Assembly (NCBI RefSeq): GCF_000003605.2
Contig: NW_003151269.1
Coordinates: 40,558 to 51,322 of the forward strand
Direction of reading: 5' to 3'
Origin: Saccoglossus kowalevskii
Lineage: Eukaryota; Hemichordata; Enteropneusta; Harrimaniidae
DNA: 10,765 nt
Shown: piece by piece, positions 1-7,878 of the stretch
Layout: every line of letters begins with the position of its first letter
Position numbering within the stretch: the first letter of the stretch is position 1
Made by a program: the position numbers and the translations under genes
Notes under the pieces: model-generated
The model's input: only the letters and a program-made list of their open reading frames with translations
The model's database searches: none
Told to the model about the DNA's origin: nothing

Positions 1-1301
1 ATAATTGATTGTGAATGTCACAGTAACACTCCTGAAAACAAAATAAAAATACATGATAAATGCATATTCAATTGTTGTAATGTATTCACTCAAGGTCACT
101 TTATTTTTAAAAAGGGTTCCAAATTCTCATGAACTGTACAAAAAGCCAAAAACCTCATGTTTACAGGAATGAAATAAATAAGATAAACATAATTTAACTA
201 CATGTATCACAACCATGCCCATTGAGGATCTAGATTAAACAACAAATGTATGGATGGATACAAACTAATGATGCTCAATCTTTTCTTTCCATGTCAAAAA
301 TGAGTAGAAAAGTCCTGAAATAATGTCTGCAATAATATATATATCTGAGCATTTTACTTGAAAAATATTGCTAAAACTTTTCTGACAGAACAATGAAGTC
401 ATCATAATTGCATAAGAATTTAATATTCATCTTCCTTAAATAATACATGTACTGTATGTAAGGGTAGTAATATATATTAAGCAAAATAAAATACTTGCCA
501 GGAAAACTAAACTTTTAAAATTTGTATTCATTATAAAAACAACATATTGGCTTACTACACTTATATAATTAACAGATCTTGGAGGCCATATTACTAACAT
601 CTGGTTCTCAATATTATCAGTATAAATGTCTTCATTCTATCCATGTATTTCAATGTCAAACAAATGTTTTATTTCAGCCTAATTAAACTCCATCATTTGA
701 AATTGCACATGTGAGTTATTCCAAAATTATCTGACACTTTACAGTGATTGATAAGAATCTCAAAATAACCACAAGAAAAAAACAATTTTACGCGGTAGGT
801 GAAATTTATCCAATATCTAGAAAAACATAGTTGAGCTCTGGTGACCTTGCCCTTTGTTATATAATATTATTTCCTTTATCATAGTTTGTTTCAATATGAA
901 TATGCATTGTCATAATTAATTTTTAATACAAACAAGTTTTGGGGTTGAAACAACAGTGGGAAAGCAATTTACTGAATGTCCTTGATTGATGTAAAAAACA
1001 TTGGTGCCTAATTTGTTTAATTATTTTAAGGGACATAATTTCCAGCTTTATTAAGTAATTCAGAATTTGTAGTATAAAAACAAATGCCTCATCTCATTTA
1101 GACGTGAATAGATTCATAAAACATGCGAGAAAACAGAAAATCTTAGCTGGCTTTTGTGTGTCTGTGAAAAATTAACGATTCACTGAGACAAATATGAACT
1201 GTCTTATTATATTCATTGTGTGACTACTGTACTAGTAGAAAAGTAAAAAAAACGCCCTCTATGAATAGCTGTCATGTTGCAAGCTCTGCATTGTATGCAA
1301 A
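1..1301. other. AT-rich DNA left of the gene's last supported exon
   Basis: No coding exon, RNA gene or clear repeat array is visible on either strand. The stretch is AT-rich with short runs such as TATATATAT. Depending on whether the terminal exon candidate is real, it is either 3' untranslated and intergenic DNA, or intron. Confidence 0.5.
1047..1052 (-). terminator. Possible polyadenylation signal AATAAA
   Basis: On the minus strand this reads AATAAA. It is only meaningful if the candidate terminal exon at 1302-1384 is real, in which case the 3' untranslated region would be about 250-280 nt. Other minus-strand AATAAA hexamers occur at 668-673 and 100-105, as expected in AT-rich DNA, so this one is not decisive. 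Confidence 0.15.
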
Positions 1302-1384
1302 TCAACTTAAATAGTTAAATTTGTGTCCAGTGGAGGGAGAAGTCAACAGTACTTTTGCCTCCTGAGAATCTACATCTTCAAACA
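1302..1384 (-). CDS. Possible short terminal exon (weak candidate)
   Basis: Downstream of exon C in transcript sense, a TTGCAG|TG acceptor-like site in phase 1 would extend the reading frame by the junction Val and about 26 residues (F-E-D-V-D-S-Q-E-A-K ... F-N-Y-L-S) to a TGA at 1304-1302. The phase matches the exon C donor, the local base composition is less AT-rich than its surroundings, and an AATAAA lies about 250 nt further on. Against it, the pyrimidine tract is very poor (the 30 bases before the AG are A-rich), the peptide shows no recognisable domain, and an open frame of this length arises easily by chance. The true next exon may lie beyond the left edge. Confidence 0.2.
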
Positions 1385-2489
1385 CTGCAATCTTTGTTTT
1401 TGAAGTGCGTTTTTAAATTAGTATTATAAAAGCTCTATCATTCTGTTCTAATAGCTGAAACAAATTCCTGTGAATTTTGATTTTCATTTGTCGAATGAAC
1501 TGTTTGTCAAATACAGAATAATTTAAAATTTGGATGCAACGTTTTGCTTATTATGTATTTTTTATGTATTATTTTTGATTTGATAGTTTTGGACTACACA
1601 GATTTTCTATTAGCTTCAGATCTTGATCAAAAGTTTGGCACCCAGTTCATAGGAGTGCTTATATTGATTTTTTGTACCGATTTTATTGGTAGGTTTGCAA
1701 ATGTGTATCAGACTGTGCAAAAACTCTCCCCCAGTCTAGTATTTCCATGGGATTGGGAGATACATTACCAATGAAAGTATTACAAGATAAATGATTTGCT
1801 TCATTGTACACATACAACAATGCTTATTTCCACTGAGATCAGTGACCTTTGAATGTGCATCACCAGTGATCAGTCAAGTAGAAACAGTCAAAGTATTTTA
1901 TCAGATTTTCTTAATTTTTGCATGATATTTTCATACAGAACATCTCTCGTTCATACTAAGGGAAGACTTTATACTGATGAATAAGTTGACCAAGTTTGAT
2001 AAAGCTTGGAATAAAATTAGTAAAGTTATTGTGCACACAATAACAATCATTAACGACGACAACGACTGACAGAAATTTATCCCTTAATATACCTTTCCCT
2101 TCCATCTTTGATGATACGGGCAAGGTAATGATACATATAACATGAATCACATTCAAACTTAGACAAGATCCCAAACTGGTTAATATTCAAGTAAGAAAGA
2201 ATAGTAACCACAAGAAAAACAATAACAACAACAAGGACTTTTTCCCCCCTCATATACCTTGACCTTTCATCTATGATGATACGGATAAGGTGAGTAAAGA
2301 GTTGAAAAAAAAAAACTTACTGTATGGATACGTCTCCTGATAAAAAAAATAAATAAAACAATTATATATATATAGTTTAGACAAGGTCACAAATATGTTA
2401 CAGTTTTCTACACAACTCTCACAACTATAGCGTTTCAGAAACTTTTCACAATACCACATACTATGAATTCAATTTTGGTTGTAACTTAC
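1385..2489 (-). other. Intron or flanking DNA downstream of exon C
   Basis: The exon C donor shows that transcription continues into this stretch. It has no cysteine-rich or otherwise recognisable reading frame on the transcript strand. A plus-strand frame at about 1544-1774 encodes a hydrophobic AT-driven peptide beginning at a TTG and is best read as noise. A diverged duplication occupies about 2088-2400. Confidence 0.55.
2088..2400. repeat. Diverged tandem duplication
   Basis: The block around 2088-2130 (ATATACCTTTCCC... TGATGATACGG) reappears around 2251-2293 (CATATACCTTGACC... TGATGATACGG), an offset of 165 bases. The following TTAGACAAG motif near 2159 recurs near 2377 at an offset of about 218, because the second copy gained A-rich and AT-repeat sequence including TATATATATA near 2363-2372. 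It looks like an old dispersed-repeat fragment or local duplication. No coding content is seen. Confidence 0.5.
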
Positions 2490-2681
2490 CACAATCAGGT
2501 CGATTGCCTCTTTGACGTGTATTATCAATTTCCATTCCAGCTTGATCAACGCACCAGCAGTATCCAGTGCTTCCATGGCACTGAACTGGATTGTAGCTAC
2601 CATCTGTTAGACAATCTGGTACAAAACTACCAAGCATGTTTGTTGGTCTGCATTGGTTCTCTAATTCACACTTGGTTACAG
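2490..2681 (-). CDS. Exon C: thyroglobulin type-1 domain
   Basis: This is an internal exon of 192 nt, acceptor AAATCTTTCAG|CT and donor GATTGTG|GTAAGT, phase 1 on both sides. Its 63 complete codons hold one entire thyroglobulin type-1 domain. The landmarks in order are C4; G-S-F-V-P-D-C at about 17-23; D-G-S-Y-N-P-V-Q-C at 26-34; G-Y-C-W-C-V-D at 39-45; a G-x-E-I segment at 48-51; and closing P-D-C at 61-63. The QC and CWCV signatures are intact. Known members of the family include thyroglobulin, nidogen, SMOCs, testicans and IGFBPs, and some (thyropins such as equistatin) inhibit cysteine cathepsins. The family normally has six cysteines here; this copy has a seventh at residue 10 (E-N-Q-C-R). 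The exon follows exons A and B across a 5.8-kb intron. The domain identity is very secure. Whether this copy is structural or inhibitory cannot be told. Confidence 0.95.
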
Positions 2682-2737
2682 CTGAAAGATTTTTCAAACA
2701 AAATGACCACAATTTTAATCATTTTAATTTGGATCAA

Positions 2738-4234
2738 ATTCAGTTTGGTTACATTAGCACCCATGAATGTAGTTCAGTTGGGTTACATTAGCACCCACAA
2801 ATATAGTTCAGTTGGGTTACATTAGCACCCATGAATGTAGTTCAGTTGGGTTACATTAGCACCCACAAATATAGTTCAGTTGGGTTACATTAGCACCCAT
2901 GAATGTAGTTCAGTTGGGTTACATTAGCAACCATGAATATAATTCAGTTGGGTTACAATAGCACCCACAAATATAGTTCAGTTGGGTTACATTAGCACCC
3001 ACAAATATAGTTCAGTTGGGTTACATTAGCAACCATGAATATAATTCAGTTGGGTTACATTAGCACCCACACATATAGTTCAGTTGGGTTACATTAGCAC
3101 CCACAAATATAGTTCAGTTGGGTTACATTAGCACCCATGAATGTAGTTCAGTTGGGTTACATTAGCACCCACAAATATAGTTCAGTCGGGTTACATTAGC
3201 ACCCATGAATGTAGTTCAGTTGGATTACATTAGCACCCATGAATGTAGTTCAGTTGGGTTACATTAGCAACCATGAATATAGTTCAGTTGGGTTACATTA
3301 GCACCCACAAATATAGTTAAGTTGGGTTACATTAGCACCCATGAATATAGTTCAGTTGGGTTACATTAGCACCCATGAATGTAGTTCAGTTGGGTTACAT
3401 TAGCACCCACAAATATAGTTCAGTTGGGTTACATTAGCACCCATGAATGTAGTTCAGTTGGGTTACATTAGCACCCACAAATGTAGTTCAGTTGGGTTAC
3501 ATTAGCACCCACAAATATAGTTCCGTTGGGTTACATTAGCACCCACAAATATAGTTACGTTGGGTTACATTAGCACCCGTGAATGTAGTTCAGTTGGGTT
3601 ACATTAGCACCCACAAATATAGTTCAGTTGGGTTACATTAGCACCCACAAATACAGTTCAGTTGGGTTACATTAGCACCCACAAATATAGTTAAGTTGGG
3701 TTACATTAGCACCCATGAATGTAGTTCAGTTGGGTTACATTAGCACCCATGAATGTAGTTCAGTTGGATTACATTAGCACCCATGAATGTAGTTCAGTTG
3801 GGTTACATTAGCACCCATGAATGTAGTTCAGTTGGGTTACATTAGCACCCATGAATGTAGTTCAGTTGGGTTACATTAGCACCCACAAATATAGTTCAGT
3901 TGGGTTACATTAGCACCCATGAATGTAGTTCAGTTGGATTACATTAGCACCCATGAATGTAGTTCAGTTGGGTTACATTAGCAACCACAAATATAGTTCA
4001 GTTGGGGTTACATTAGCACCCACAAATATAGTTCAGTTGGGTTACATTAGCACCCATGAATGCAGTTCAGTTGGGTTACATTAGCACCCACACATATAGT
4101 TCAGTTGGGTTACATTAGCACCCACAAATATAGTTCAGTTGGGTTACATTAGCACCCATGAATGTAGTTCAGTTGGGTTACATTAGCACCCACAAATATA
4201 GTTCAGTTGGGTTACAATAGCACCCACAAATATA
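2738..4234. repeat. 34-bp minisatellite, about 44 copies
   Basis: The unit is approximately TTCAGTTGGGTTACATTAGC followed by ACCC(ATGAATG/ACAAATA)TAG. There are about 44 units in 1497 bp with one single-base insertion (a TTGGGG run near 4004). Two main unit types differ at linked positions: type A ATGAATGTAG and type B ACAAATATAG. Types alternate in parts (first five units A-B-A-B-A) and run in blocks elsewhere (several consecutive A units near 3710-3860). Minor variants include GCAACC for GCACCC, TTGGATT for TTGGGTT, and ACACATATAG. The unit length is not a multiple of three, so the array is not coding. The first unit is degenerate and begins next to unique intron sequence. The last unit runs straight into the left end of the mobile element. 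Confidence 0.95.
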
Positions 4235-4458
4235 ATCAAAGAAAGCTTAGAAAGAACTCCCATGTGCTGAAAGTATTGGAGACACATTAAATATAATTCA
4301 AAATTACTTGTACTTGATTGAGATAGTGATGGAAAAGCTGAAAACTAATTATACAAATCAGATAATTAAAATGAACAGAGTGTAAAACTAATAAGGTCTG
4401 AGCAATGTAACAGACCATCTATGTACCAAGTTTTATAGAAATGTGATGAGAATCAAAA
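4235..4458 (+). repeat. Left end of the mobile element, copy 1
   Basis: It begins AATCAAAGAAAGCTTAG immediately after the last 34-bp unit, followed by the subterminal inverted repeat ACTCCCATGTGC at 4256-4267 and a first, partly diverged core unit whose octamer is mutated to ATACAAAT. Confidence 0.7.
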
Positions 4459-4664
4459 AATCAAAGAAAGCTTAGAAAGAACTCCCATGTGCTGAGAGTA
4501 TTGGAGACACATTAAATATAATTCGAAATTACTTAGCTGAAAACTAATTATGCAAATCAGAAAATTAATATGAACAGATTTGAGTGTAAAACTAATGAGG
4601 TCTGCGCAATGTAACAGAAAATCTATGTCTCCAAGTTTAATTGAAATGTGATTAGAACCAAAAA
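4459..4664 (+). repeat. Left end of the mobile element, copy 2
   Basis: It repeats copy 1 at an offset of about 225 bases from AATCAAAGAAAGCTTAG through AATATAATTC(A/G)AAATTACTT. It has a deletion of about 25 bases relative to copy 1 just after ACTT and a short gain after AACAGA. The subterminal repeat ACTCCCATGTGC is unchanged at 4481-4492. Confidence 0.7.
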
Positions 4665-6094
4665 ATTATGAATTATTATGCTTATTAGGGAATTAATATG
4701 AACAGATTTTTACCCCAAACTAATTAGGTTTGTACATTGTCCTAGAGCATCTTTGTACTAAGTTTCATTGAAATGAAATAATTAGTACTTTAGATATCAG
4801 TGTGAAAGCTTAAAAATGGTTAATTATGCAAATTAGGTAATTACTATGTACAGATTTTAACCCACAATTATCCAGGTCTGTCTATTGTCCTACAGCATCC
4901 ATGTACATTCATTGATATGTGATGTTTAGTACCTGAGATATCAGTGTGAAAGTTGGTTAATTATGCAAATTAGGTGATTAATATGCACAAATATTTACCG
5001 GAAACTAATTGGGTCTGCATAATTCTAGATTCATTGAAATGTGATGATTAGTACTTAGTACTATCAGTAGAAAAGCTGAAAATTAATTATGCAAATTAGT
5101 TAATTAATATGTACAATTATTTGTCCTAAAGGATCTATGTACCAAGTTTCATTGAAATGCGATGATTAGTACTTGAGATACCCGTGGAAAAGCTGAAAAT
5201 TAACTAATTATGCAAATTAGGTGATTAATATGCACAAATATTTATCAGAAACAATCAATCTCTGCATAGTCCTTGAGTATGCAAGTACCAAGCTTCATTG
5301 AAATGTAATGCTCACTACTTATATCAAATGCTGAAAATTAATTAATTATGCAAATTAGGTAATTAATATGTACTGATATTACCATAAAAACTATCAGGTC
5401 TGTGCAGTGTCATATGACATCTATGTACCAAGTTTCATTGAAATGTGATGATTAGTACTTATATCAAATGCTGAAAATTAATTAATTATGCAAATTCGGT
5501 AATTAATATGTACTGATATTACCATAAAAACTATCAGATCTGTGCAGTGTCATATGACATCTATGTACCAAGTTTCATTGAAATGTGATGATTAGTACTT
5601 GAGATATCAGTGGAAAAACCGAAAATTGACTAATCATTATGCAAATTAGGTAATTAGTATCCACGGATTATTACCAAAACTAATCAAAACCTAGCATTAG
5701 TTCAGAGCATCTATGTACAAAGTTTCATCAAAATCCAATGAGATAGATATCAGTGGAACAATCATAGAACAGCTAAAAATCAGCTAATTATCATGCAAAT
5801 TAGGTAATTAATATGCACGGATTTTTACCAAAAACTAATCAAATCTGCGCATATATTCAGAGCATCTATGTACCAAGTTTCATCAAAATCCAATGAGTGG
5901 TTCTTTAGATATCAGTGGAACAGTCATAGAACAGCTAAAAATCAGCTAATTATCATGCAAATTAGGTAATTAACGAGCATGGGTTTTTACCAAAACCTAA
6001 TCAAATCAAATCTGCGCATTGACCCAGAGCATCTATGCACCAAGTTTCATCAAAAACCGATGTATGGTTCTTGATATAGCAGTGGAACAGTCGG
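4665..6094 (+). repeat. Core tandem repeats of the element, first run
   Basis: Diverged units of roughly 120-165 bp each contain, in order, TTATGCAAATTAGGTAATTAATATG, a TTTTACC...AAACTAAT segment, a GTCTG(T/C)GCA segment, GCATCTATGTACCAAGTTTCAT, and GATTAGTACTTGAGATATCAGTGGAA. Octamers begin at 4826, 4963, 5089, 5210, 5348, 5488, 5639, 5793 and 5955. The last two units share AGAACAGCTAAAAATCAGCT and form a younger subfamily. No open reading frame is maintained. Confidence 0.85.
5321..5600 (+). repeat. Near-identical 140-bp dimer within the core
   Basis: Bases 5321-5460 and 5461-5600 match at all but two positions (TTAGG/TTCGG and CAGGTC/CAGATC). Neighbouring units are much more diverged, so this pair is a recent local duplication or conversion. 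Confidence 0.9.
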
Positions 6095-6132
6095 ACACAC
6101 ATACACACATACACACACACACACAGACACAC
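6095..6132 (+). repeat. CA-rich microsatellite, first tail
   Basis: An ACACAC run with interspersed ATAC and AGAC steps precedes ACTAACTGCAAA and the first terminal hairpin. It is the same arrangement as at the second tail. Confidence 0.9.
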
Positions 6133-6142
6133 TAACTGCAAA

Positions 6143-6174
6143 GACTCCCATTATGTGCTTCGCACATGGGAGTC
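6143..6174 (+). other. Terminal hairpin of the mobile element, copy 1
   Basis: The arms GACTCCCAT plus GTGC and GCACATGGGAGTC pair over 13 base pairs, with a three-base bulge TAT on the 5' arm and a TTC loop. The 3' arm is the inverse complement of the subterminal repeat at the left end. In Helitron-like elements such 3' hairpins mark the end of the transferred strand. Confidence 0.75.
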
Positions 6175-7010
6175 AATTATAAATTATTATGCTAATTAGG
6201 GAATTAATATGAACAGATTTTTACCCCAAACTAATTAGGTTTGTACATTGTCCGAGAGCATCTTTGAGTGAAATGTAATAATTAGTACTTCAGATACCAG
6301 TATGAAAGCTTAAAATTGGTTAATTATGCAAATTAGGTAATTAATATGTACAGATTTTAACCCACAATTATCCAGGTCTGCCAATTGTCCTACAGCATCC
6401 ATGTACAAAAATTCATTGAAATGTAATGATTAGTACTTGAGAAAAGCTGAAAATTAATTATGCAAATTAGGTGATTAATATGCACAACTATTTATCCCAA
6501 CACAATAAATCTCTGCATAGTCCTTGAGTATCTATGTACCAAGTTTCATTGAAATGTAATGCTTACTACCTACCTTAATACGCACTGATATTACCTTAAA
6601 AACTATCAGGTCTGTGCAGTGTCCTATGGCATCTATGTACCAAGTTTCATTGAAATGTGATGATTAGTACTTGAGATATCAGTGGAAAAACCGAAAATTT
6701 ACTAATCATTATGCAAATTAGGTAATTAGTAATTAGGTAATTTTTACCAAAAACTAATCAAAGCCTAGCATTAGTTCAGAGCATCTACATGTATGTACCA
6801 AGTTTCATCAAAATCCAATGAGCGGTTGTTTAGATATCAGTGGAACAGTCATGGAACAGCTAAAAATTAGCTAATTATCATGCAAATTAGGTAATTAATA
6901 TGCATGGAATTTTACCAAAACCTAACATAATCTGAGCATTGGCCCAGAGCATCTATGCACCAAGTTTCATCAAAAAACAATGTATGGTTCTTGAGATATC
7001 AATGGAAAAG
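6175..7010 (+). repeat. Core tandem repeats, second run (duplicated tail)
   Basis: This run is collinear with the first from about 4665 onward: both begin with TTAT(G/A)AATTATTATGC and share long stretches such as ATTAGGGAATTAATATGAAC. It has fewer units, with intact octamers at 6326, 6460, 6711 and 6880. One unit has lost its octamer segment (around 6570-6590). It follows directly on the first hairpin, so the element has a duplicated 3' part. Confidence 0.8.
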
Positions 7011-7034
7011 ACACACACACAACACAGACAGACA

Positions 7035-7078
<44 letters not shown>

Positions 7079-7109
7079 TACATACATACATACACACATA
7101 CAGACACAC
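7011..7109 (+). repeat. CA-rich microsatellite, second tail
   Basis: A long CA run (about 7034-7074) is flanked by CAGA and CATA tetranucleotide steps, then ACACACTAACTGCAAAG. It is longer than the first tail's microsatellite. It produces the H-T-H-T / Y-I-H-T peptide seen if the plus strand is translated, which is not a gene. Confidence 0.95.
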
Positions 7110-7119
7110 TAACTGCAAA

Positions 7120-7151
7120 GACTCCCATTTTGTGCTTCGCACATGGGAGTC
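7120..7151 (+). other. Terminal hairpin of the mobile element, copy 2
   Basis: It has the same 13-bp stem and TTC loop as the first hairpin; the bulge is TTT instead of TAT. Unique intron sequence (AAAAAAGAAACTC) follows, so this is taken as the right end of the composite element. Confidence 0.75.
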
Positions 7152-7445
7152 AAAAAAGAAACTCAGAAAAACAAGACATGAATGTCACAGTCTGTTATTT
7201 AATTATAAACGACTCATGTTAAAATAATACATGTAACATCTGCAAACAGGTGAAAAAATATGTATGTACAACTCATCATAAAGTGATTTCCCTTAATCTA
7301 GTATTGTACTGATAAATAAAAACTTCCATTGACCCATGTCCAAAAACTCAGAGTACACAATTGCAACCAAACTATGTCTCATACATGTACATGTATACAT
7401 GCTCAAGAAACTGCATTCATAAATCCTAGTAAACTTGATGTACCT

Positions 7446-7649
7446 TTAAAAACAACTTGACTTCTTTGTTAATTCTGGTATATTACTATGACCCGGGTTT
7501 GTTTCAGTATCACCACTACAATTCCCATCAAAATGTAGCCCTGACCCACCTCTACAGTTTCCACTGAGATTGGTAATGGTACAACCCATTTATTCACTAG
7601 CCTGAACTGTTATATTTGGACCACATGTGTCAATGTGCCTGGCCAGGAC
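7446..7649 (-). pseudogene. Coding-like patch in gene sense, broken by one stop; may be an exon relic or retroelement scrap
   Basis: On the transcript strand one frame is open from 7649 to 7446 except for a TAA at 7592-7590. The first part (19 codons) includes H-I-D-T-C-G-P-N-I-T. The second part starts at an ATG directly after the stop and encodes 47 residues ending K-K-S-S-C-F and TAA. It contains C-T-I-T-N-L-S-G-N-C, F-D-G-N-C-S-G, and D-T-E-T-N-P-G-H at residues 27-34. The patch is less AT-rich than its surroundings. The cysteines, the sequons N-I-T, N-L-S and N-C-S, and the 2A-like string argue for a coding past. The cysteine spacing does not match exons A and B. No splice donor in a matching phase is apparent. 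It could also be chance. Confidence 0.25.
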
Positions 7650-7864
7650 TTATAAAAACAGTAACTGCAAAGTGTTTTCATTGATCTTCCACTTTGTGAC
7701 CCGACTCTTTATAATGGAATGCAATTTTTACAGTTTGAAGATATAATATACAACAATATTTCTGACCATTTTTTTCAAGAATTCAGTGTTAATTTTTCAT
7801 AAAACCAAATATACCAGACTGTGATCCATTTCTGTCGCTGATTCAGATCAGATAATTATTTATT

Positions 7865-7878
7865 CTGAGCATGCTCAG
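7865..7878. repeat. Perfect 14-bp palindrome
   Basis: CTGAGCATGCTCAG is its own inverse complement. It sits alone in the intron with no other feature to give it a role; it could be a protein-binding site or chance. Confidence 0.6.

Larger units (their letters stand above)
4235..7151 (+). mobile_element. Composite non-autonomous Helentron/HINE-like element with internal tandem repeats
   Basis: The order is: left end (twice), tandem core units of about 120-165 bp, a CA-rich microsatellite, a 32-nt hairpin, then a second run of core units, a second microsatellite and a second hairpin. The left end contains ACTCCCATGTGC (4256-4267 and 4481-4492), the inverse complement of GCACATGGGAGT in the 3' arm of each hairpin, so the element has subterminal inverted repeats. 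Core repeats, microsatellite, 3' hairpin and subterminal inverted repeats are known features of Helentron-associated elements, including Drosophila DINE-1; mollusc 'pearl' elements share the core-repeat and microsatellite layout. No transposase, Rep/helicase or reverse transcriptase frame is present, so movement would depend on proteins encoded elsewhere. Exact ends are uncertain, because rolling-circle elements leave no target duplication and the left flank is the 34-bp array. The class is inferred from structure only. Confidence 0.6.

Noticed and set aside
1544-1774. Hydrophobic plus-strand frame of 76 residues resembling membrane segments
   Set aside because: It starts at a TTG in T-rich DNA, where leucine, isoleucine and phenylalanine codons arise by composition. 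There is no splice or promoter support and no known family.
2463-2825. Plus-strand frame of 120 residues
   Set aside because: It lies opposite the thyroglobulin exon and runs into the 34-bp array. It is a shadow of exon C.
4235-7151. CRISPR array or bacterial repeats
   Set aside because: Units are of uneven length, diverged and without unique spacers between constant repeats. The spliced exons show the DNA is from an animal.
6955-7227. Plus-strand frame with H-T-H-T and Y-I-H-T repeats
   Set aside because: It is a translation of the CA and CATA microsatellite at the tail of the mobile element.
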